Assembly (NCBI GenBank): GCA_022606135.1
Contig: JABYQN010000008.1
Coordinates: 2,170,001-2,234,000 of the forward strand
DNA length: 64,000 nucleotides
From: Fomes fomentarius
Lineage: Eukaryota; Basidiomycota; Agaricomycetes; Polyporales; Polyporaceae
Reading direction: 5' to 3'
The notes under the pieces: generated by a model
What the model was told of the DNA's origin: nothing
What the model saw: only the letters and a program-made list of their open reading frames with translations
Databases searched by the model: none
In this document: piece by piece, positions 24,212 through 34,452 of the stretch
Layout: every line of letters starts with the position of its first letter
Position numbering within the stretch: the first letter of the stretch is position 1
Program-made: the position numbers and the translations under genes

Positions 24212-27200
24212 ATGTTGCGCTCCCTACTCTGGCTCGCGGCCTTTGTTGGCTTCGCTTCCTTCTCGGCGTCGTCCACCACACAGGGGAGGAGAGCAGACGT
24301 TCCCATTCCTGATCCCGCTAGTCACGTCAACCTCTTCATCGGCACGGCGAACTCGGGCCACGTTTTCCCTGGCAAGTACAATACATGCTAGTATCTGCTG
24401 TATACTAAGACTGAGCCAATGGTACAGGTGTGACGCTTCCGCATGGAATGGTCAAGGTCGGCCTGGACACCGACTCGCCTGATAACGTGCGCGACCTCAT
24501 CCTGTTTCCTCATATCATCGCGTACCCATGATTGTATTAGCATGCAGGCTACGATGCGAACCCAGTCACTCTTGTTACCGGCTTCTCTCAGCTCCATGAT
24601 GACGGAACTGGAGGAGTAAGTCTGTTTTCACTCCTGTTTTAATCAAGTGCATCAGCTCATTACGCCCTCTCCAGTCCGTCCCACTATCTGTCTTCAAAAT
24701 CTTCCCCTTCGTAAACTGCGGTCAGGGCGACAACGATCGATTTGAAGTCTGTCCAACGGACATCAACTCGCGCAAGGTCTCGCGCAAGCTTCTCGCAGAC
24801 GGTAAGTCACCTCCTTCTCGCATAACCCACAGCTTCGCCGTGTCTGAGCACGACGCCGGTTGTACGACAGGCCGCGCGGACGATGCAGCCGAGCCAGGAT
24901 ACTTTGCATCCAACCTGGTGAGTGCAAATCTTTGAATGACGTCACGATCATCCGTCTCATGTGAAGCTACGGGGATAGTCAACGAACGTCCGCGTCGAGC
25001 TCACGGCGACCAAGCGCGCGGCTCTGCACAGGTGAGCTCGTGACGCGCCCTTCCTTGTGCCCCCTTCTCGCCTTCGCGAAATCTGACTACCATCCGCGAC
25101 TCAAGATACACCTTCCCGTCTAATGCGGCGATACCTCGCCTCGTGATCGACGTTACCAATGATGGCCAACAGAGCAGTGCTAACCCAATCGTCCACATCG
25201 ACACTGACACCTCACGCGTAACAGGTGAGATCGCTATCAAACTTCCCTATGCTCTCTCCTTGCGTTCTCTTCTCGTCGCTGACGACCAACGTGTTCAGCC
25301 GGCTCCACGTTCGCTGCGAGCTTCGGCCCAGGGACGTTCCGCGTCTTCACATGCATGGACTTCAAGGGGGTTGGATTCAACCTCGGCAAGCCCAAAGAGT
25401 TCGGTACTTACCTTGGGAACTCACCCATCAAGGGCTTCGTCGACGGCCTGCAGGAATACAAGGGCTACCGCAGCGAGCTCGGCGCGCTCCTCGGGTTCAA
25501 CAAGAACACGAAGAGCGCCGATGGGACGACGACGATCATGGTGCGCGTCGGCATGTCGTTTATTTCGACCGCGCAGGCGTGCCAGAATTCCGAGGCGGAG
25601 ATCCCTAGCTTCGATTTTGAGGGCGTGAGGAAGGCTGCGAGGAATGAGTGGAATGAGCTCCTAGGACGGATCCAGGTGGGCACTAAGGGCGCGGACGACG
25701 ATACGATCGAGCTATTCTATAGCTCGTTGTACAGGACGCACATCTCTCCTGCTGATTGTGAGTATCGCGCCCTTCTTGGCCGAAGGGTCACTCAACTAAC
25801 CGAGTGATTGGTGATATGCAGACTCTGGCGAGAATCCGCTATGGAACTCCACTGAACCGTACTACGACTCGTTCTACTGCAATGTACGTCCAGCTCTCGC
25901 ATTCTGGCAGATGCTTAGTATGTTGACTTCGGGGTGTAGTGGGACACCTTCCGTACACTATACCCACTCATGTCTCTGCACGATCCGCAAAACTTCGCGC
26001 GCATCGTCCGCGGCATGATCAACATCCAGCAACACGAAGGGTGGCTTCCCGAATGTCGAGGAGCCACCGCACAGCAGTTTATCCAGGGCGGCAGTGGTAC
26101 GGATCTCCCCAGTGGTTCGATTCAACTATTCTGATGATTCTCATGTACCAGACGCGGACCCCATACTCGGCGAGTTTTTCGTGAAGTGCGTGCAGCGTCT
26201 CTGCCAGTAGGCCGCGGGGATTGATCTTCTTCACTTCATCCTTCCAGGTACGCAGAGCACTCCAAGGCTCTCAACGTCGACCCAGCAGCACTCTACGCAG
26301 CCTTGCTCGCAGACGCCGAAGTCCAGCCGCCAGACTTCAACCTCCAGGGACGACAAGTGAACGTCTGGAAACGACTTGGTTACATCCCGCAAGACATCAT
26401 CGAGCCCGGCGGCGCGCACACGAAGCAGGTCTCGCGTGCGCTTGAGTATGCGTTCGGTGACTTCGCGATCTCGCAGGTCGCAAAGCTGCTCAACAAGACC
26501 GACGATGCGAAGAAGTACGCGAAGCGGGCAGGCAACTTTGTGAAGAACTGGAACCCGGATGTCGTGGCGCCGGATAACGATCAGGTCGTTGGGATGATGC
26601 AGGTGCGTCTTCCGTCCCGTGATGTTAAGAGTCGCGTTCTAGGTCGATGCTGACTGGTGTCTCTTGGATAGCCTCGTTTCTTGAATGGTTCGTTTGGATT
26701 CACGGATCCGCGCCATTGCAGTGTCAACGACCCGACTGGCGCCAACTGCTTCCTCTTTAACACGAACTTCGATGGTTTCTACGAGTCGTCACCTATCGTC
26801 GTATGTATCACCGTTCGCTCTTGTTTATAGTCTGCGCTCGCTCTGACATCTACTGTACTACAGTACTCCCAGTTCGTTCCGCAAGACACTGCGAAGCTGG
26901 TCGAGCTCCAAGGAGGGCCAGAGAAGTTCATCTCTCGTCTTGACTACATCTTCGACAGGGTACGTCGTGCATAGCTCGTTCGCTAATCTCAATGGCTGAT
27001 CGCGTGTATAGAACTACTTTGACTCCACCGACGAGCCCTCGCAGCAGATCCCGTACATGTACCACTATGCGAATGCCCCGGGTCGCAGCACCCAGCGCTC
27101 GCGCCAAGTCATCTCGCAGTTCTACAGCACCGCTACTACTGGTCTGCCCGGCAATGATGGTACGACCTCTCTCTGTTCAGTGTCTACTCATTGGCCAGTT

Positions 27201-27611
27201 CTAAGTTGACGGGCATGATCGCCAGATTCCGGGGCCATGGGCAGCTACGTCGCCTTCTACCTCGCAGGGCTCTACCCCGTGCCCGCCACTCGGCAATTCC
27301 TCCTCTCCTCCCCATACTTCCCTTCCGTCTCGTTCTTCAACCCCGTCTTCAACACTACCACCACAATCATCGCGACCAACTTTGCCGGCAACCCCGCAAA
27401 CGGCACGGGCGGGACGGTGTTCGTGAAGAACGTCACGATCGACGGCAAGGCAGCCAAGTCGAACTGCTTCCTCGAGTGGGACCTGTTCGAGCGCGGCGCG
27501 ACGATCGAGCTGACGTTGACGGATGATATCAACGTGACCTGTGGCGGGAGCGGGAATGGTACGGATGCGCTGCCGCCGTCGTTATCGACCGGGGGCTTCG
27601 ACAACGTGTAG
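24212..27611 (+). CDS. GH92 family alpha-mannosidase (secreted), copy 2
   Basis: ATG 24212 opens a signal peptide (LRSLLWLAAFVGFASFSAS). Intron 1 (24372-24427) appears to use a GC donor (GCAAGT), because only that site joins HVFPG to VTLPHGMV in frame; the paralog uses GTAAGT there. Following blocks: GLDTDSPDN, HAGYDANPVTLVTGFSQLHDDG, FPRLVIDVTNDGQ-type strand (25110-25220), SFGPGTFRVFTCMDFKGVGF, VRVGMSFISTAQAC, FYSSLYRTHISPAD, LYPLMSLHDP, QQHEGWLPECRG, QVSRALEYAFGDFA, GLPGNDDSGAMGSYVAFYLAG and LTDDINVTCGGSG, ending at TAG 27609-27611. GNDD supplies the family's catalytic Asp pair and LEYAF the probable acid region. Several Asn-x-Thr sites near the C-terminus fit a secreted glycoprotein. The likely role is trimming alpha-mannosides outside the cell; linkage specificity is not readable. 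Confidence 0.92.
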
Positions 27612-27840
27612 AGCCTAAGAGGATGGTTGAGCACTCCGAGTCTCTTCGCTAAGTAGTATCATCCCCGCGCCGCTCCTGTCCATTGGCTTTTTAGTGCTGT
27701 GTATCCTTGTGTATGATTATCCACCGGACAACGAGACAAAATTTTACCAACTCCCGACTGAGATTAGCGATGTAAGCGCGGATGCTATGACGCCATTTAT
27801 TCGACATAAATACATGATTTGACCCTGCCGGATGGGCGCT

Positions 27841-27846
27841 TATATA
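27841..27846 (+). promoter_or_regulatory. TATA box of the plus-strand F-box gene
   Basis: TATATA about 70 bp upstream of the ATG at 27913, in the same GGGCGCT context as the inverted copy. Confidence 0.45.
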
Positions 27847-27912
27847 TTCTTACACTGTTGCATCCATCATCCTATACACTGATCCCTCTCATCCTCTACC
27901 TGCCGACAAGGC

Positions 27913-29906
27913 ATGATGTATAATATCACGCTAGAAGAACTTACGGAAGACTTCAGAGCTGTGGAATACAAGCTGCGCTTACTAAGGTGCAAGGACATCA
28001 CGATCAACTTGCCAATGTATGTTCTCTACTAGTAGTTATCGAGTGAACCTGCGCACTGATCATGATATATCCCTGCGCAAGGACGAAGAGTGCAAATGTG
28101 AGCAGTCCCCAAATGTCTGCGTCATGCATACTGGATACTGTATCGAAACACTGCATGCCCTTGCTAGCTGGCGATACTTCGATGAAATGTTCACAGATGC
28201 CATCACGCATATAACAAGCATCAGGTACCGTTTCCGCACCATATCCAACTCCCTCAAGCCGATACACCGCCTTCCGCTAAAAGTGCTTTCTGAGATCTTC
28301 GCGCTGGTGCCCACTAGGAGATCGCAGCCTAGATCAAGTGGTTTGTTCCCCAGCTCTGGAATAGAACCTGTGTCCCACCTCGTGTCGCTCACCGAGGTCT
28401 GCCGCCTATGGCGAGACATCTTGCACCAGGACCCGCGCTTCTGGTCAGAGGTGGTAGACAGTGAGGAAGCGGAACCGGGAGCCCTACCGGCGCAATTCAC
28501 ACACTATATCCACCGGAATACCACCGGATCCCTCTACGTCAAGCTTCTGGACTCTCCGTGCAAGGAGACAAGGTCGCTGCTTGAGCACTCTGGGTCCCGG
28601 ATTTGCGAGCTTCAGATGTACAGCCTGGGGGATCCAGTATATATGCCATCCCTCTTGTCGATTTCTGCAGATCAGCTGCGAGTATGCAAACTTGACTATC
28701 TGGTCGACGGCTCGAAGCGTACCACTTCCCTCTTCAAGGGACGTGCACCTCGGCTTCGCTGGCTTGTGGTTAACGGATTGTGTGACCATCCCATCCAACG
28801 CCTTTCCCTCCCCCACACACCTCGTGATCGAGATGCTTGGTCCGGACCCTTTCGCGGGTCTCGTTGCCTTCCTGCACCGTTGCCCTTCACTCCGTGAGGT
28901 GCATCTCTGGGTTCGCAGCAAAGTTACTTTCCAAGTTCCCCCGCTACCAGATGTCCGATCTCGGGACCTCGTCCTGTCCAGGCTGCGCAAGTTGTCTATC
29001 ATCGGGTGGCGGGCAGATGCCTCGTTCCATCTCGCAATATGCTCACGTCTTTCACTTCCGCCCGACTGCCTCTTCTACATGACACCCATTCCCCCGACAC
29101 GATTGCGAGAAGTTCTCGACGTACTCATGGCGTGTGCGAGATGCGAGCGACCCTTCACGAGACTCATGGTCACACAAGATAACACCATTGCGAAGGCACT
29201 GGACTGCATTTCCCTGCAAATCGTCGACTCCCACAACTCGATGGGGATCCGTGTTGATGTACAGATGGAGGCGGGATTCCTCAATAGTGTTTACAGGGGC
29301 GCCTCCGATCGAACTGATCCCCCTTCCGAGAGTCGCAGGTTGTTATGGGAGGCGCTGTCAAATTACCCTCTTCTCAGTGAGATTCAGTTGCTCCATCTGT
29401 CAGGCAATGATGTGCACGTCCTCGGCGGAGCCTGGTCCACTCTACTCCATTCGACCTTCAGCTCACTAACGTCCTTGGTCATCGCGGACCCCTACGATCG
29501 AGACTCTCTGCGCCTAGTACTAGAGTGCTCAAACAACGCCGATGCTACCGCTCAGATGCCATGTCCCCAGCTTCAAACACTCACCATCAAAATCTGGCCG
29601 CAGACAGACTTGACATTCCTCCCCAGCCTACTCGCATCCCGTGCGCACGCCGGATATCCACTCCACCAGCTCAGCATTGTCCTTATGAGCGCTGTCTTCG
29701 AAGGCTCAATTATGGAGGACGTAGATGTCTTGAACCGCCTGGCCGAACTCGTAGATGTCTTCGATGTCCACTTTGGGGACCGGCATGTCGGAGTCAAGGG
29801 TCCCAGGCTGGGACCCGAGCCCTCTCCTTGGAGCTCCCTCCTTCCACCAGAGTGTACTACCAGTTGGGAGGAGACGCCTGCAGTGTTCTGGCCCGAATGG
29901 AGTTAG
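27913..29906 (+). pseudogene. F-box/LRR-type protein gene, plus-strand copy, frameshifted
   Basis: Exon 1 from ATG 27913 (NITLEELTEDFRAVEYKLRLL) ends at a GTATGTTCTC donor shared with the inverted copy. The F-box is complete here: ITSIRYRFRTI...IHRLPLKVLSEIFALVP, then SLTEVCRLWRDILHQDP. One extra base near 28759 (relative to the inverted copy) moves the LRR-like remainder from the frame ending at 28897 to the frame ending at the TAG 29904-29906. A further 1-bp difference near 28165, at the start of exon 3, may also break frame. If transcribed and translated from the first ATG it would yield a truncated F-box protein. The gene starts about 300 bp after the GH92 stop, in the same direction. Confidence 0.75.
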
Positions 29907-30076
29907 TAGCAGTGCACTGAGGCTACTCGCGGGTTTCCAGCTGTCTCGACGCCCTCGACCTCGAAGACGTGTTTTCGGATAGAGATGATGGGTATCACCC
30001 AATCTATGACCGCTAGCTACATGTCCCAAATGTCCGAGAGCACTACTACGTTACACTAGCACATACAAGGGTGACC

Positions 30077-31770
30077 TCACACCGCGATCAACTGGACCTC
30101 CGAAAAACTCGGACTCGAATATATCTGGCTGGGCCACTCCGGTGACGGTCCACGATGAGTCCGCAGCCCACCGTCGTCGGGAGACTGGACGATGCGATCG
30201 AAGCACTCCGTCTGTGCTTCAAGCCAGTCCCACAGCGTCTCCTGTGCGCATCGCTCAAGGAGGTTTGGCGGAATCTGTCCGACACGTGCCCATGGGATGA
30301 GAAGCTGGATGGCAGCAGGGTGTTCAAGTCGGTGAATGCAACGCTCTTGTGAATGAAGTGGCGGCTGAGACCGACCTTTCCGTTCAGATGTTCTGCTTTT
30401 GGCGACGTCGCTGCGTACAGCGGTGTAAGGATCCCTTTGGAGACCGTGTAGGATAGCATGTCCTACGCAAATCCCGGATCAGCGGAGGTCGCCATCTGGA
30501 ACTCTCTTCAGAGCTCTTCATGTAAGCGTACCCATATTGATGTAGCCATGCCCGACGAATGCCGCGTCAAGTTCGTGTTAACATTACCTGATGCCAGGAA
30601 TGATCGATGTATCAATATTAAACCCAGTTCTGCCGAGTACCGCAGCGACCTGACACACACCTGGGTTCACGGCGATGGAGACCACTCCCTGATCCCCGTG
30701 CCGTTCTGCCAATTCCAACGCTAATAATAGAGTTCCCTTCCGAACAACCCAGACCGACAATCAGCTTGTTCCGTCCGTATCACCCAGAACGCTCGAGACT
30801 CCGAGACTGACCAGCTTCGACTGCTTATGCAGCTGCGCAGGGCTCAGCGTCCGCCTCACGGGGCCCTCCATGAGCGTCGTGTAATCTATTCGGGGTGCTG
30901 GCGGGGTGGAGCCTGAGGACGCAGTGTAGTTGAGCACGCGGACCTTCTGTGCGGTGGCTTTGGCAGTTTCGAGAAGCACGGGCAGGAGCAGTTGGGTGAG
31001 GTAGAAGTGGCCGAGGACGTTCACGCCGAACTGGAGGTCGTAGCCTTGGCGCGTGAGGAGAGACATTGGCGGCGACATCACACCACTATGCGGACGAAGC
31101 CTCACGCGTCAGCGCCGCCGTCGTTAGCTGGCAGTAAGTAAGGGCGAGAGAAGAGAAGGAACCCACGCGTTGTTGATGAGGACGTGCAAGTGCTTCTCTT
31201 TGCTGTGGGCGGGTTAGTAACACGCATGAGGTATCGGTATCTAATAATGGGACAATGGACCGGGACGTACTCCATGAACTCATGCGCCGCGCTCCGCACC
31301 GAATATAGATCGGACAAGTCCAACAAGACCACATGTATCGCTTCGGATACCCTCCTGAGCTCATCGGCCGCTTGCCTGCCCTTGTCCGGATCCCGACTGG
31401 TGATGTACACCGTTGCATTGCGCGCCAGCAACACCTGCCTCCGGAGCATGGCACGTACGTCACGTAGCCTCCCAGTCAGCGGGCGACTCGGGTAGAATGG
31501 GCCTGTCAGAATGATGAGGTCATACCTTGGCAGTAGCGAGCCCTTCGATGCAAGCAAGTTCGTTGACCCAGGCGAAATGAATTATGAGAACGAAGTGGCT
31601 GTCAGAAACGTACAGAGGTACGCGAGAGAGGATGAGGCGAGCGCACACACACCTAGGCCAGAAGTGCCCCCAGTGATCAGGATGACCTTCCCCGTCTGAT
31701 CCGGCATTTCATCGACCGACCACTCCGGTCGTGGCGGGAAGTACTGGGACCACGCCGATGGGATAGACAT
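30077..31770 (-). CDS. Short-chain dehydrogenase/reductase, retinol-dehydrogenase-like
   Basis: Start ATG 31770. Exon 1 ends in the dinucleotide-binding motif [13 protein letters not shown] (TGxxxGxG). Following exons give [30 protein letters not shown], then [33 protein letters not shown], joined in frame by an intron between the NNA half-codon and GVM. Later exons, found through splice junctions, read [60 protein letters not shown] and [19 protein letters not shown], ending at TGA 30079-30077. The family uses NAD(P)H on alcohols or ketones. Odd point: the catalytic Tyr of YxxxK (normally YGQSK) is His here (HKQSK), so oxidoreductase activity is doubtful. The gene is convergent with the plus-strand F-box gene. 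Confidence 0.85.
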
Positions 31771-32304
31771 CCTCGGAGGGATCCTAGATTATCGCCGGAA
31801 GTCGAGAGCAGGTGGACGGTCGGCGACTGCGGTCTTGCGAACGACCTGGTTCTGTTAGAAGACGAGATAGAGGCGTGCAAAGGGAGGGGGAGAGAGAGCG
31901 GTGGTCTCCAAACCGCGTCGATAGCAGGTGGTCGCCGACCTCAAGCCTGCTAAAACTCCTTCTATCATGTTCAGTCGAGCTATCTATCACAGGAAGCTAA
32001 ACAGCAAAGCGACGACGCCCCCGCCCCGCGCTCGCACCCAAACTCAAACTCTCAAAACTCTCAAACTCAAACCACATGTTCCCACCGCGCGCGGCGAGAG
32101 AGGGGGGCGGCGGCGAGGCGCCACGGCAAGGCAAGGCATAAAACGTCCGTACGCCTCGCGCAGCTCGCGCGCATGGCACAGGTCCAGATAACCTGAAATG
32201 AAGGACACACTCAGGCTCAGCAGACTCGAGAAAGATGGCGCACGCGACGTGTGCTTGGAAGCGAGGGTGAGGCCGCGATCCCGGTACACGGCGCGCTTCG
32301 TGAC

Positions 32305-32350
32305 TTCAAGCTTCAAGCTTCAGGCCTCGGGCCTCAAGCCTCAGGCCTCC
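32305..32350. repeat. CAAGCTT / CAGGCCT short tandem repeat
   Basis: Alternating TTCAAGC and TCAGGCC units (about 46 bp), followed at once by a CGTCCA tandem. Confidence 0.6.
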
Positions 32351-32734
32351 AGCGTCCACGTCCACGTCCACGACGGCGGACGTGCCGACCCCCCCCCCAC
32401 CCCCCTCGAGTTGAAGCCCGAAGCTCTCGAGCTCGAGCTTGGCAGCGTGAAGAGTCGAGAGTAAGTCAATTGTAATTTGGGACTTACGAGAGGCGGCCAG
32501 CGGTTCTGCACCCGTGCGCGTCCGCGGCGGCGCATGCATGGGCGTAAAACTCTGAATCGTGTCCCGCCAGTCTGGGGCCCAAGCCCGCGGTGGGAACGCA
32601 CGTCCACAATGCGAGCTTGGCGGGCTTCGGAGGGGATCGTCGCTCGGCCCTGCGTGCGCCAGCCAGCGCCCGGAATGGGTGTCAGATGCGGACGGGTTAC
32701 GGGCGTGGAACGAACGCGCGTGTAACGGCGAGAG

Positions 32735-32773
32735 TCAACCGCAACCGCAACCACAACCACAACCACAACCACC
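32735..32773. repeat. CAACCR tandem repeat
   Basis: About six units of CAACCG/CAACCA. Confidence 0.7.
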
Positions 32774-33328
32774 TACCATTCACCTACTTGAGCATGAAGT
32801 CTCAGATAGTTCCGCTCAGTATGATGGCTGCACTCACTCGGAACGCTCAGCATGGAGTCCGCTCGAGATGATGCTGCTGATGTCGATGTCGATGCCAATG
32901 TTCTGCCTGTGGGCGACCGTATGCGTTCAATAGGTAAGTATGTGCTGCATGATGCGGGTCGGAAGCCTCGAGGACCGAGGACTCGATACCCAGTACTTGA
33001 TCAATATTCAGTACTCAAGTACTCAGCAATCATCCTTCAGCACCCACACAGGAGCTCAGAGCTCTGGGTGCTCGCGCTGAAACTTGAAGCCCGAAGTAGC
33101 TGCACCACCCCGTTCCCTAGAGCTGCGCACAAAAAATTCGCATATGTGAGTACTGGCTGGTTACTGGTTACCAACCACGCGCACTGCGCAGTTCCAACTC
33201 GAACAATACCCAAAATCCGCACTCACCGGGGGGCCGGCGGCGGCGGCGATTGTGATTGTGATTGTAATTGGGCCTGCGCATAAACGTTGGACGTTGGACT
33301 CTGCACGCCGAACTCTGTACGCCGAACC

Positions 33329-33359
33329 TCCAGACTCCAGACTCCAGACTCCAGACTCT
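33329..33359. repeat. CCAGACT heptanucleotide repeat
   Basis: Four consecutive near-perfect units. Confidence 0.7.
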
Positions 33360-33772
33360 GGGGCTCTGGGATGACGGGGGCTCGACTCAGGCAGGGTCGG
33401 GGCAGGGGCAGCGCGACCCTGCACTGGGCACTCGAAGCTCGAAGCTCCAAGGTTCGAAATTCGAATTTCGAAGGTCGCGAACGGTTCGAAGCGGGTGATC
33501 CACTCATCCTAATGACGGTGAGAAGAAGAGAGAGAGAGATCGCTGCAGTACTAGCCAGTCAGGACTCAGTAGGGCCCAAGCGAACGTGAGCGGTAACGTT
33601 AGCACGGCCTCCGGAGCTGCAAGAAGCGGGGGTGGGTTCTGGGCGCGAAGAGAGTGCGAGAGTGCGACAATGCGAGAGTCGGGTGGGGAGGGGGGGGGAG
33701 GGTGCGCAGTGTGCGAAATGGCGGTCGAATCATGGTGGGAAGTCGGAAGTGGGGGAAGGACGTGCAGGAAAT

Positions 33773-33812
33773 ACCCAACACCCAGCACCCAGCACCCAGT
33801 ACCAGTACCGAG
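33773..33812. repeat. CCCAGCA-type tandem repeat
   Basis: About four units of a 7-mer, decaying into CAGTAC units. Confidence 0.6.
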
Positions 33813-34452
33813 ACCGATAGCAAGAATTCGAGCAGAAGCTGAGAAGTAGCGGATATAGTATCTTCATTATACCGCTACTCGTCGTACCCATGAAGCTGCG
33901 TTCGTACGGGTAAATGGTAACGAGTAATGTGTAAACGGGTATGGTATATGCGAACAAGGTTAACAATGAACAGCAATTGACAAGCAAACAGAGAGAAAAC
34001 CAGTGGGGGATGGAAGAGAGGAGGGACGTGAGCAATGCGAATATATGTACATGAAGCGTGCACGTGAAAGCATCAGACGGAGGGGGCGTAAAAAGGACGT
34101 CGACATGAGCACTGACTGGAGTCGTCGGATGAGCATCGTGCAGAAAACATTGTGAATGCGAGAGAGCAATGCGAAGATGTATACTACGTCAAAAAGGCGA
34201 GGCCGAGAAAGAAAACGGAGGCGAACGAGGTGAGGATGGATAGATACAGGAAAGAAACAGCAGTGAGGCAGGACAGGCCGCATGGTCGCACAATAAGTAA
34301 CACGGGAAAACAAAACGCGAGCTAGAACGGAGCGAAGGGGGGGCAGGGGGGTGACGGGACTGCACGCAATAACATGAACAGCGGAACCACGCCCCAGATT
34401 TTCCATCATCAGCGAGAGCGAGAGCGACGACGACGGCGAGCAGAACAGACCA

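Larger units (their letters stand above)
31771..34452. other. Intergenic region with short tandem repeats
   Basis: About 2.7 kb upstream of the dehydrogenase and downstream of the transcription factor. It is rich in short tandem and mirror-like repeats (see repeat entries) and homopurine stretches. Only repeat-derived frames are open. Confidence 0.6.

Noticed and set aside
30458..30724. Plus-strand ORF of 88 codons as a separate gene
   Set aside because: It is the complement of dehydrogenase exons and introns on the minus strand.
30761..31105. Dehydrogenase gene looked truncated after QSKLV with a premature stop
   Set aside because: The stop lies in an intron. Further exons ([34 protein letters not shown]) were found downstream with matching phases.
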